From positions 58,133,051 to 58,197,050 of the forward strand of contig CM017558.1 in the NCBI GenBank assembly GCA_007844125.1: a stretch of DNA of 64,000 nt. The letters are read 5' to 3'. Shown piece by piece: positions 14,775 to 26,430 of the stretch (its first letter is position 1; every line of letters begins with the position of its first letter). Both the position numbers and the translations under genes were made by a program. The notes under the pieces are model-generated. The model made no database searches and was not told the origin of the DNA. It worked only from the letters and a program-made list of their open reading frames with translations. This DNA comes from Sinonovacula constricta (taxonomy: Eukaryota; Mollusca; Bivalvia; Cardiida; Solecurtidae).

Positions 14775-14850
14775 CGGTTTCGATCTTTTTCCTGCAGGAT
14801 TGAAAATTTAAGTAGCAGCGTCTTAACCGACTGAGCGAACCGGAAAGTTC
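14775..14850 (-). mobile_element. tRNA-like SINE head fragment
   Basis: The minus strand reads TTCGCTCAGTCGGTTAAGAC (A-box-like) and GATCGAAACCGC (B-box-like) at tRNA-like spacing. No intact acceptor stem, so it is unlikely to be a working tRNA gene. Confidence 0.4.
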
Positions 14851-15057
14851 ATCGCGATCTTCCGAAGTTTTATTTAACTATGATATAGAAAATTTGAAAA
14901 CAAACAAAAATATATCAGAAAAGCTGTATTAATCAAAATGTACACATTTTCAATTAAAAAACTTACAAAAATATGAAAAAAAAACATGATTAAAACTGTT
15001 AAGGAGTAGTAATTAAATCAATAAAAGTACGAATTTGTAGTCGGTACAAAAATCAAA

Positions 15058-15597
15058 ATGTCAGATTATGTGAGTCCCTGTTGTTTTGATGTTATTTGGT
15101 GTGAATTGAAAGAATGTGGTGAAGAATCGTGTGAAAACCTAGGCAGTGTTGTAGAGATGAGCTAAGAGGATTTCTAGGCAAAATTTGGCTTTAATCCCAA
15201 CAGTTTTGAGGAGGAAATTGATCTTGAATTTGTGGCTGTCTCAGAAAGCAGCAATCAGCTGCCTTATCTGAGGGCAGACCCTGATGATCAAATGTCGTTA
15301 CATGATGAACAATCAAATGGTTTATATAGAGCTCAATCCTAAGTTGAACCAAATACCGCTGACTGCAAAGATCTGGACAAATGTGCTAATATAAAATCAC
15401 AGATTCTAGACTTAAGACACACAGACACACCACCTCCAATCCCAACAATTTCGCTAGTCACCCTGTCAGAAACACAACTATCTTCGCAATTTATAATGGT
15501 ATATTCAATGTTCAGAATTTCAAAAAGTCATCAACAATTAAAATCCATGAGCAAACTGTTTGTTACAACCACAAACACACACAAACCTCGAATGTAA
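15058..15597 (+). pseudogene. Decayed reading frame, 180 codons with three in-frame stops
   Basis: From ATG 15058 one frame runs to TAA at 15595-15597, interrupted only at 15163 (TAA), 15175 (TAG) and 15343 (TAA). The text has protein-like composition: an acidic stretch FEEEIDLEFVAVSESSNQLP, then LRADPDDQMSLHDEQSNGL, then TDTPPPIPTISLVTLSETQ. The family is not recognised. It could be the amino terminus of a dead gene or a transposon-borne ORF. Confidence 0.4.
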
Positions 15598-15969
15598 TTC
15601 TTGTTTAATGCCATATGCGTAACAGCTTTTGTGTTAAACGGCCGTGTTATTACACACTACACGTATTGCTTTTATACAAGGGTGTGATTTTTGTTGTTGT
15701 TATTTTCCAACCATTATTTTTAATTATCGTTATCAATAAAATTACAGCCTTACGTATAGTGCAAATTACATAAAAGAAATGACATGTTTATTGTCTTATT
15801 TTTAATTGTAAAATAGAACTATTTCTAATAGCCGTATTCCTCTATGCACGCGCATGAATTTCGTGTATTGAATTAGAATGTCAGATCATGTAGGGGAGGA
15901 GCAGATGCGGTAAATTTAAATGTTTCCCTTTTTAATCAATTTGAAAAAACGGTTGATAGTGGTATAAAA

Positions 15970-16113
15970 AGAATACCGTGTTAGTGTTGATATAGATAAA
16001 TGTTATCATGCTCGGCCCGAAAATAAGTAAGCACTCGGCAGAGCTTCGTGCTTTCTGATTTTCTTAGCCTCGCATGATAACATGTATCTATATCAACACT
16101 AACCTGGTATTCT
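15970..16113. repeat. 144-bp palindrome (fold-back element)
   Basis: Arms 15970-16011 and 16072-16113 pair at 39 of 42 positions. The inner sequence also pairs partly around TCGGCAGAGC. It lies just upstream of the 60-bp satellite. A miniature inverted-repeat element is the likeliest origin. Confidence 0.75.
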
Positions 16114-16245
16114 CTATAACTCATGTTAAAAAGAGCAGAAGGCACTTACATGTAAGATCTAATTAATTTAAAGCACGCATTAGGGGTCGTATTTGGAAAC
16201 CAATAGCGCTAAAAGAGCTATTCTGACAAAGAATAACGCAATCGT

Positions 16246-19200
16246 TCACCTCATATACAAAGAACAGGCCCAGACATGCATATAATAATCCACTGCAACA
16301 TTTTCATTAATAATAAAGAATAAGAAGGCCAAGACATGCATATAATAATCCACGGCAACATTTTCAATAATAATAAAGAATAAGAAAGCCAAGACATGCA
16401 TATAATAATCCACTGCAACATTTTCAATAATAATAAAAAATAAGAAGGCCAAGACATGCATATAATAATCCACTGCAACATTTTCATTAATAATAAAGAA
16501 TACGAAGCTCCAAGACATGCATATAATAATCCTCGCCAACATTCACTTTATGGTAAAGAATTCGAAGCTCCAAGACATGCATATAATAATCCTCAACAAC
16601 ATTCACTTTATGGTAAAGAATACGAAGCTTCAAGACATGCGTATAATAATCCACGCCAACATTCACTTTATGGTAAAGAATACGAAGCTCCAAGACATGC
16701 ATATAATAATCCTCGCCAACATTCACTTTATGGTAAAGAATACGAAGCTGCAAGACATGCATATAGTAATCCACGCCAACATTCACTTTATGGTAAAGAA
16801 TACGAAGCTCAAAGACATGCATATAATAATCCTCGCCAACATTCACTTTATGGTAAAGAATACGAAGCTCCAAGACATGCATATAATAATCCACGCCAAC
16901 ATTTACTTTATGGTAAAGAATACGAAGCTCCAAGACATGCATATAATAATCCACGCCAACATTCACTTTATGGTAAAGAACACGAAGCTCCAAGACATGC
17001 ATATAATAATCCACGCCAACATTCACTTTATGGTAAAGAATACGAAGCTCCAAGACATGCATATAATAATCCACGCCAACATTCACTTTATGGTAAAGAA
17101 TACGAAGCTCCAAGACATGCATATAATAATCCTCGCCAACATTCACTTTATGGTAAAGAATACGAAGCTCCAAGACATGCATATAATAATCTTCGCCAAC
17201 ATTCACTTTATGGTAAAGAATACGAAGCTCCAAGACATGCATATAATAATCCTCGCCAACATTCACTTTATGGTAAAGAATACGAAGCTCCAAGACATGC
17301 ATATAATAATCCTCAACAACATTCACTTTATGGTAAAGAATAAGCAGCGGCAATACATGCATATAATAATCCTCGCCAGCATTCACTTTATGGTAAAGAA
17401 TACGAAGCTCCAAGACATGCATATAATAATCCACGCCAACATTCATATTATGGTAAGAATAGTCCACTCCAACATTCACATTATGATAAAGAATAATCAC
17501 CGCCAAGACATGCATATAATATTCCTCGCCAACATTCACATTATAATAAAGAATAATCACCGCCAAGACATACATATAATATTCCTAGCCAACATTCACA
17601 TTATAATAAAGAATAATCACCGCCAAGACATGCATGTAATATTCCTCGCCAACATTCACATTATAATAAAGAATAAGCAGCGGCAATACATGCATATAAT
17701 AATCCACGCCAACATTCACATTAATAATAAAGAATACGAAGCTCCAAGACATGCATATAATAATCCTCAACAACATTCACTTTATGGTAAAGAATACGAA
17801 GCTCCAAGACATGCATATAATAATCCTCGCCAACATTCACTTTATGGTAAAGAATACGAAGCTGCAAGACATGCATATAATAATCCACGCCAACATTCAC
17901 TTTATGGTAAAAAATACGAAGCTCCAAGACATGCATATAATAATCCTCGCCAACATTCACTTTATGGTAAAGAATACGAAGCTGCAAGACATGCATATAA
18001 TAATCCACGCCAACATTCACTTTATGGTAAAGAATACGAAGCTCCAAGACATGCATATAATAATCCACGCCAACATTCACTTTATGGTAAAGAATACGAA
18101 GCTCCAAGACATGCATATAATAATCCTCGCCAACATTCACTTTATTGTAAAGAATACGAAGCTCCAAGACATGCATATAATAATCCTCGCCAACATTCAC
18201 TTTATTGTAAAGAATACGAAGCTCCAAGACATGCATATAATAATCCTCGCCAACATTCACTTTATGGTAAAAAATACGAAGCTCCAAGACATGCATATAA
18301 TAATCCTCGCCAACATTCACTTTATGGTAAAGAATACGAAGCTCCAAGACATGCATATAATAATCCTCGCCAACATTCACTTTATGGTAAAGAATAAGCA
18401 GCGGCAATACATGCATATAATAATCCTCGCCAACATTCACTTTATGGTAAAGAATACGAAGCTGCAAGACATGCATATAATAATCCACGCCAACATTCAC
18501 TTTATGGTAAAGAATACGAAGCTCCAAGACATGCATATAATAATCCACGCCAACATTCACTTTATGGTAAAGAATACGAAGCTCCAAGACATGCATATAA
18601 TAATCCTCGCCAACATTCACTTTATGGTAAAGAATACGAAGCTCCAAGACATGCATATAATAATCCTCGCCAACATTCACTTTATGGTAAAGAATACGAA
18701 GCTCCAAGACATGCATATAATAATCCTCGCCAACATTCACTTTATGGTAAAGAATACGAAGCTCCAAGACATGCATATAATAATCCTCAACAACATTCAC
18801 TTTATGGTAAAGAATAAGCAGCGGCAATACATGCATATAATAATCCTCGCCAGCATTCACTTTATGGTAAAGAATACGAAGCTCCAAGACATGCATATAA
18901 TAATCCACGCCAACATTCATATTATGGTAAGAATAGTCCACTCCAACATTAACATTATGATAAAGAATAATCACCGCCAAGACATGCATATAATATTCCT
19001 CGCCAACATTCACATTATAATAAAGAATAATCACCGCCAAGACATACATATAATATTCCTAGCCAACATTCACATTATAATAAAGAATAATCACCGCCAA
19101 GACATGCATGTAATATTCCTCGCCAACATTCACATTATAATAAAGAATAAGCAGCGGCAATACATGCATATAATAATCCACGCCAACATTCACATTAATA

Positions 19201-20690
19201 ATAAAGAATACGAAGCTCCAAGACATGCATATAATAATCCTCAACAACATTCACTTTATGGTAAAGAATACGAAGCTCCAAGACATGCATATAATAATCC
19301 TCGCCAACATTCACTTTATGGTAAAGAATACGAAGCTGCAAGACATGCATATAATAATCCACGCCAACATTCACTTTATGGTAAAGAATACGAAGCTCCA
19401 AGACATGCATATAATAATCCTCGCCAACATTCACTTTATGGTAAAGAATACGAAGCTGCAAGACATGCATATAATAATCCACGCCAACATTCACTTTATG
19501 GTAAAGAATACGAAGCTCCAAGACATGCATATAATAATCCTCGCCAACATTCACTTTATGGTAAAGAATACGAAGCTCCAAGACATGCATATAATAATCC
19601 ACGCCAACATTCACTTTATGGTAAAGAATACGAAGCTCCAAGACATGCATATAATAATCCTCGCCAACATTCACTTTATTGTAAAGAATACGAAGCTCCA
19701 AGACATGCATATAATAATCCTCGCCAACATTCACTTTATTGTAAAGAATACGAAGCTCCAAGACATGCATATAATAATCCTCGCCAACATTCACTTTATG
19801 GTAAAAAATACGAAGCTCCAAGACATGCATATAATAATCCTCGCCAACATTCACTTTATGGTAAAGAATACGAAGCTCCAAGACATGCATATAATAATCC
19901 ACGCCAACATTCACATTATGGTAAGAATAGTCCACTCCAACATTCACATTATGATAAAGAATAATCACCGCCAAGACATGCATATAATATTCCTCGCCAA
20001 CATTCACATTATAATAAAGAATAATCACCGCCAAGACATGCATGTAATATTCCTCGCCAACATTCACATTATAATAAAGAATAATCACCGCCAAGACATG
20101 CATGTAATATTCCTCGCCAACATTCACATTATAATAAAGAATTAGCAGCGGCAATACATGCATATAATAATCCACGCCAACATTCACATTATGGTAAGAA
20201 TAATCCTCGCCAACATTCACAATATGATAAAGAATAATCACCGCCAAGATATGAATGTAATATTCCTAGCCAACATTCACATTATAATAAAGAATAAGCA
20301 GCGGCAATACATGCATATAATAATCCACGCCAACATTCACATTATGGTAAGAATAATCCTCGCCAACATTCACATTATAATAAAGAATAATCACCGCCAA
20401 GACATGCATGTAATATTCCGCGCCAACATTCACATTATAATAAAGAATAATCACCGCCAAGACATGCATATAATATTCCTCGCCGACTTTCACTTTATGA
20501 TAAAATAAAAGAAGCGCGAAGACATGGATATATTAATCCTCGCCAACATTCACTTTATGATAAAATAAAAGAAGCGCGAAGACATGGATATATTAATCCT
20601 CGCCAACATTCACTTTATGATAAAATAAAAGAAGCGCGAAGACATGGATATATTAATACTCGCCAACATTCACTTTATGTTATAATATAT
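16246..20690. repeat. 60-bp satellite array with higher-order structure
   Basis: About 74 head-to-tail monomers. The main type begins TACGAAGCTCCAAGACATGC. Variants begin TAAGAAGGCCAAGACATG (16.26-16.50 kb), TAATCACCGCCAAGACATGC, TAAGCAGCGGCAATACATGC and AAAGAAGCGCGAAGACATGG (20.5-20.69 kb). A block starting at 17341 recurs at 18815, 1474 bp on. A third recurrence is 480 bp shorter, eight monomers exactly. The long ORFs on both strands here come from the stop-poor 60-bp period. Confidence 0.95.
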
Positions 20691-20699
20691 TCCGCAACA

Positions 20700-20949
20700 A
20701 CTCTCACATGATAGTGGCAATTATTTTGATGAAACATAATCTTGCTGTTATATGCACACCGTTGTAATTAATAGTATTCTCTAAGAGTTTTATTCTGACA
20801 ATCATAGTTATGAGCACAACTTCAATTTTTCATTAGTGATGACACGGGCTAAGAATCCATGTATCGAAAAAGAAATGATAAGAAGTGATAACAATATCTC
20901 CAGCCAAAAATTATACTCCTAAAACTGACACTTTTTTAAAAATGTGCTT
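20700..20949. other. Spacer between the two satellites
   Basis: Unique-looking A+T-rich sequence; nothing recognised. Confidence 0.5.
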
Positions 20950-22440
20950 TAACAATAACATCTTATCAAATAACAACATAAACTTACAATAACATTTCGG
21001 CAAAGAACCACGTGCCGTTACAATAACATTTTCTGAAAGAACAACGTGCCGTTACAATTACATTCCGACAAAGAACTACCAGCCGTTACAATAACATTTT
21101 GCCAAAGAACAACATGTCGTTTCAATGACATTTTGTGAAAGAACAACGTGTCGTCACAATAACATTTTGTCAAAGAACAACGTGTCCATACAATAACATT
21201 TTGTTAAAGAGCAATGGGTCCTTACAATATCATTTTGTGAGAGAGCCACGTGCCGTTACTATAACATTTTGTGAAAGAACCACGTGCCATAACAATAACA
21301 TTTTGTGAAAGAACCACTTCCGTTACAATAACATTTTGTGAAAGAACCACGTGCTGTTACTATAACATTTTGTGAAAGAACCACGTGCCGTTACAATAAC
21401 ATTTTGTGAAAGAACCACTTCCGTTACATTAACATTTTGTGAAAGAACCACGTGCCGTTACAATAACATTTTGTGAAAGAACCAAGTGCCGTTACGTTAC
21501 CATTTTGTGAAAGAACCACGTGCCGTTACAATAACAATTTGTGAAAGAACCACGAGTCATTACAATAACATTTTGTGAAAGAACCACGTGCCGTTAAAAT
21601 AACATTTTGTGAGAGAACCACGTGCTGTTACAATAACATTTTGTGAAAGAACCACGTGCCGTTACAATAACATTTTGTGAAAGAACCACGTGCCGTTACA
21701 TTAACATTTTGTGAAAGAACCACGTGCCGTTTCAATATTTTTTTGTGAAAGAACCATGTGCCGTTACAATAACATTTTGTGAAAGAACCACGTGCCGTTA
21801 CAATAACATTCTGTGAAAGAACCAAGTGCCGTTACAATAACATTTGTTAAAGAACCAAGTGCCGTTACAATAACATTTTGTCAAAAAATACCATGCCGTT
21901 ATAATAACATTTTCTCAAAGAACCACGTACCGTTACAATAATATTTAGTCAAAGAACCAAGTGCCGTGACAATAACATTTTGGCGAAGAACAAGGTGCCG
22001 TTACAATAACATTTTGTTACAGAACCAAGTGCCGTTACAATAACATTTTGTCAAAGAACAAGGTGCTGTTACAATAACATTTTGTTACAGAACCAAGTGC
22101 CGTTACAATAACATTTTGTCAAAGAACCAAGTGCCGTGACAATAACATTTTGTTACAGAACCAAGTGCCGTTACAATAACATTTTGTCAAAGAACCAAGT
22201 GCCGTTACAATAACATTTTGTCAAAGAACAAGGTGCCGTTACAATAACATTTTGTTACAGAACCAAGTGCCGTTACAATAACATTTTGTCAAAGAACCAA
22301 GTGCCGTTACAATAACATTTTGGCGAAGAACAGGGTGCACTGACAATAACGTTTGGACAAAGAAGTGTGTGAAAAAAACGATAAAAGTTTTACAAAGAAA
22401 CACGTGCACTAAGATAACATTTTGGCAATAACACTACAGA
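20950..22440. repeat. 34-bp satellite array with CACGTG-bearing monomers
   Basis: Monomer of the type AACATTTTGTGAAAGAACCA followed by CGTGCCGTTACAAT, about 43 copies. In the first two thirds many copies read CCACGTGCC; from about 21.8 kb most read CCAAGTGCC and alternate between GTTACAG and GTCAAAG versions. No credible protein. Confidence 0.93.
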
Positions 22441-22479
22441 GAACACTAGGTTAGTTTTAAATAAAGAAAATATTGTCAC

Positions 22480-22540
22480 ACGAGGCCGAGGCAAATTTAA
22501 ATCGCAAGGCTTGCCGATTGATTTAAATTTGTCGTGATAA
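22480..22540. repeat. Imperfect hairpin
   Basis: GCAAATTTAAATC near 22491 is mirrored by GATTTAAATTTGTC near 22518, with GCAAGGCTTGC at the centre, right after the 34-bp array. Confidence 0.5.
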
Positions 22541-22772
22541 GTGGTAGGTCTATAACATTTTCTTAAACACCAACCTTCAATTCTTTTTATCCTACCATCT
22601 ATTTTAGAAACAAAAGTGTTGGTTCACGTTTAGATCTATTTTGTTTTCTGAAAATGGAATTCGCGTTCGATTGTGGGTCTTACGATTTCATGTGGATTTA
22701 GCAAATAATAGTTAAATTAATAAATCTTCATGAAATGCGATCGAAAAGAAACGTGAATAAAGTTTAACTTAC

Positions 22773-22941
22773 TTCTCGCAAAAGTCACTAAGTCCATCGC
22801 CGTATCATCAAACTCAAACTGCATCATGGAAGGGTAGAATACATAGTATACAGATTTATTTTCACTGGACCATTTGATTGATTTCAGTTCACACTGTTTC
22901 CCGCAACCGAAATCGTAGATAGATTGATGCAATTGCACATC
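22773..22941 (-). CDS. Possible internal exon of an unidentified minus-strand gene
   Basis: On the minus strand an open stretch reads QSIYDFGCGKQCELKSIKW, SSENKSVYYVFYPSMMQFEF and DDTAMDLVTFAR, followed by a perfect donor A/GTAAGT at 22772. Composition is protein-like and denser than nearby ORFs. I find no convincing acceptor, start or partner exon, and do not recognise the family. It could also be a pseudogene fragment. Confidence 0.3.
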
Positions 22942-23309
22942 CAATCATCGCACTAACTCAAAAGAAGCGGCATGTAGACGTTTGCCTTTTTATATGACAC
23001 GGATAAATAACGCGCAGCTTTCGAAGAAATTTACGTCACCACATGTTGCGTCATATGACATGAATTAAAAAAAATCCTTCTAAACAACTTTATTATTATC
23101 ACACTTTATTATTATCACAGGCAGTTGGGTCCCTTAAAACCTTAAAATTTACACGATCTGATTGCGTTTGGAACTTCAAGTGCGGCATGGAATTATTGCA
23201 TTTAAAAGTAGCCCGTCTGTCAGGATGTGCGTGGCGGGTATGTCACACTGATGTGTAATAAAGCAAAAAAAATATTCCACCGGGCTTTATATAATATTGT
23301 TTTATGTCT

Positions 23310-23600
23310 GAGGTGACATAAAATAACATTTTGACAAAGAACAGCGCGTCGTACCAATAGCATTTGGCAAAGAACAGCGTGCACAACAATAACATTTTCA
23401 CAAAGAGCAACGTGCACGTACAATAACATTTTGATGAACTTAACTACAGCAACAAAGACAATTTGGCGAAGAATAACGTTCACAAAAAATAGCATTTTAA
23501 CAACGAATCCAAAACTTGCATTTACTGTGCAATTTTGACTACGAATATCACGCACAACAATAAATTGACATACTGATATAAAGAATATCATTTTCATGCA
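23310..23600. repeat. Outlying degenerate copies of the 34-bp satellite
   Basis: CAATAACATTTTCACAAAGA and related units with GAACAGCG/CGTGCAC recur with looser spacing, separated from the main array by about 870 bp of unrelated sequence. Confidence 0.75.
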
Positions 23601-25680
23601 CGAATATGTTTATGATATACATCAAAATGCTGATAGTGGAATGTATGTAAGAATTATATCTAAATAGTTTTATGTAAACTGTAAAATGTACCTCTGGAAT
23701 ATAATGATCAGAAGTTTGTTGACCTTATTCTCAGACAAAAATAGTAAAACGTATAACAGGTATACTTATAGCATATATATGCTGAACTTCAATGTCACAA
23801 TGAAGTCCCTTGTAATTTGAGTCCACTTTTGACACATTCAATGATAAAACATATGTATTTCTCGCATCAAATGCGCGCACGTGCGTAAACATGATTTTCT
23901 AGACATGCCTGTTTTACTATCTTTATACAAAAAATATTGGTTCACAATATATTTACAGTCTTCTGTTTTCTTTGATATATTTACGCAAACGCAGTGAAGA
24001 ATAAATGGGGCTCTTAGCTGCCTGTGTTCAAAACTTCTCAGAAAATTCCGTACTCAGGACGATCACAGGATGATCACACCTTCCTAGTATAGATCTGTCC
24101 TACGGAATGTGAACGGAACCTTTTGGTGGCGCTTGCTGAGAAATTGCCTCCCGAAGTTTTTCAAGACGCATAATAAATAGCGTGGGTCAAGTTTTACATG
24201 AATGGTCATTACCCGAAAGTTGGATTTGAGTAACTTCTCATTTGGAAATAAAGACGTATTTCATGATATAATGCAATTCTTGGATCAAATTTAAATGTTG
24301 ATAGCATAACAGTTGGCCTAAAATCTAAATATCAATTAGAAACCATCAAGCATGATCTAGAAACACACAATTTTCCGGGAGTACATGCCCCGGACCCCGC
24401 TAGCAGACATGCGTACACATCAAATCATGCCTAGCTACGCTCCTGGAAGTCATGACACTGTATTAAGGGTCCCAGGTTTGTGCCGCGAATAGGATACTTA
24501 AGTAATCCTTGGACAAGGCTACTTATTACACATCGCTTCTGCTTGATACCCGACGTTTGCAGATTCTATCCATGTACAGGAAGTGAACGGTCGAGAAGTC
24601 TTTATTTATGTTGTTACAAATTGTTTTACAATTTCTTGCGTGTAGGCGATGAAGCTATTCAACTACATTAGGATGTCTTGCAAGTTATGTGGCTGCCTGG
24701 TTTGAATCCGGGACTCTCATTGACTGGGGCTGACTATTTCTAGGACGTAAGCAATGAACCTATACCACTACCATTTATAGACTTTGGCATGTCGCGTCCG
24801 GATCTTTTGTTACTACAGACGATATTCTACCAGGGCTATCGTGGTAGAGAAACTTATAAACATAACGGAATTAGAAGGCGATAAGTGACGACAAGTTCTG
24901 TGAAGTTTTCCGGCGATGGTTTGCAAGGCTAAACCACAGCAGAACAAACTTGCAAACTGGATATTGTGCAGAGGTAATATTCGGCACCATGATTTGTCTC
25001 GTTTTGCTTTGTTAAATAGTATTCAAAAAATGATAAAATGGACATAAAATGCGCAAAAGTTGTGATTTAAGCTTAATATAACAAAATTGTCCTTCAGCGC
25101 CCTAACTGTTCAACTGACCCCAGCGGTACAAAGTGCAGTGTTGTCCGAGAATTGTTCGTTTTACTACCCGGCTAATAATCTTAATGCTCATAATATATAT
25201 CAATAAATAATATATGATAATTAAAACAGAAAATCAAAATAAATCAGGTTGCAAATTCATAATACACACTATATCCACATACTTTGATCCTTAACGTGTA
25301 GATCTAACTGGGCTATTAGACTAATATAAATCAATTTACTGCATGCGTTCAAAGTGAATCTAATTTCAATATCTGGGGTGTCTCTCAACATGTTGTCACT
25401 GATCGTTATGATTATCAGGTTACGTTTCAAAAACTTACATCTACGTAAGCCACTGTGGTGTACAACTTTAGATATTGTAACCTTCTGTGCACAATGACTT
25501 AAAATTATAATATACATGTAAACCAAATAAGAAACATTTTCGCAAGCTAGACTTATTAGTGAATTTATTTCGATTAGTCCTTCCTATGTGCCTACATTAA
25601 TATTTAGTAACTTTTAGAAGTTTTAACTGAAAACATACTGCTTACAAAATAAATTAATATATTTCAATGCTTATAAAATT
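23601..25680. other. Intergenic, no gene recognised
   Basis: A+T-rich. Contains the fragments of SINE family 1 (about 24.74 kb) and dispersed family 6 (about 24.38 kb). Short ORFs near 24480 and 25269 have no supporting features. Confidence 0.5.
24735..24800 (-). mobile_element. SINE family 1 body fragment
   Basis: On the minus strand it contains GACATGCCAAAGTCTATAAA and TGGTAGTGGTATAG, as in the family 1 body. The head and tail are not recognisable, so it is a fragment. Confidence 0.45.
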
Positions 25681-25681
25681 A

Positions 25682-25682
25682 C

Positions 25683-25724
<42 letters not shown>

Positions 25725-25975
25725 TATAATAATAACAATAATAATAATAATCGTCATCATCATCTTCTTCTTCTTCATCATCATCATCATCATCAACATC
25801 ACCTTCCTCATAACCATTATCATCTTAATCATCATCTTAGTCATCGTCATCGTAATCATCATCACCAGATCACTTAACTTATATTATTCATCGTCGGTAT
25901 CATCAGCATCAGCAGGATCATCACCATTGTCGTCATCATCATCATCATAATCAACAACATCAACATTACCAGCTC
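25682..25975. repeat. Compound trinucleotide microsatellite
   Basis: (TAA)n from about 25683 to 25750 passes into interrupted (TCA)n/(TTC)n to about 25870 and again about 25885-25960. The low-complexity minus-strand ORF here is an artefact of the repeat. Confidence 0.9.
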
Positions 25976-26289
25976 AAGTAGGTTAATTTTGATTATTCAT
26001 CTTTATTAATTTAATTCGGTAAAAGAAAAACTTATAACACAGAAACGTTAGCCATTTTAGTAAATACATGCAAAATCAGCCATAGTGGCACTGTGAACAA
26101 TAGTAGATATAGAAAGTTCTTCGATAATCATTGTTAGAGCGGATAAGATCAAAGAGTTGGGTGAGATTGAAGTGCGTCTTGCGACTGCAAGGTGCTCTCG
26201 AAATTATCCCCGTGAAAATCCCCACAATGCATTCCGTCAGTGTTCGTAAAACATCGGGGAATGGCCTCTTCCGTTTGTACAACCAGTCG

Positions 26290-26430
26290 TCTGCGCTGAA
26301 GCCTATCACGTGATCGTCAATCTCATGAATATTAAATTTCCGGTAAAGTAATTTTCATTCGGCAATGTCCGGTGCTTTCTGTGACAAGCGTAAAACTTTT
26401 CATCAACAGCCGCCATCTTGGAAGGTTTTG
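26290..26430 (+). promoter_or_regulatory. Likely core promoter of the CBP gene
   Basis: CACGTG lies at 26306-26311 inside TCACGTGAT, and a YY1-type element CCGCCATCTTGG lies at about 26410-26421. Base composition becomes G+C- and CpG-richer here than in the surrounding A+T-rich DNA. YY1-type elements of this kind usually sit close to the transcription start, so I place the start near 26.4 kb. No TATA box is evident. Inferred; needs 5'-end transcript data. Confidence 0.4.

Larger units (their letters stand above)
9661..15057. other. Intergenic, no gene recognised
   Basis: Apart from the SINE pieces at 11.0-11.3 and 14.8 kb, I see only a short (TA)n run at about 10038-10053, a 17-bp exact tandem repeat (GTCAGTAACTTACCTAC) at about 12328-12361, and short unsupported ORFs. 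Confidence 0.5.

Noticed and set aside
16246..20508. Very long ORFs (up to 737 codons) on both strands
   Set aside because: They arise from a 60-bp, stop-poor satellite monomer. Variant monomers shift or stop the frames and the substitutions are mostly not silent.
21628..21825. Minus-strand ORF with repeated GTWFFHK-like units
   Set aside because: Product of the 34-bp satellite; frames break in neighbouring units.
16246..22440. Regular repeats resembling a CRISPR array
   Set aside because: Monomers are contiguous with no unique spacers, in a eukaryotic genome and with no cas genes.
25671..25865. Met/Ile/Lys-rich minus-strand ORF
   Set aside because: Pure product of the trinucleotide microsatellite.
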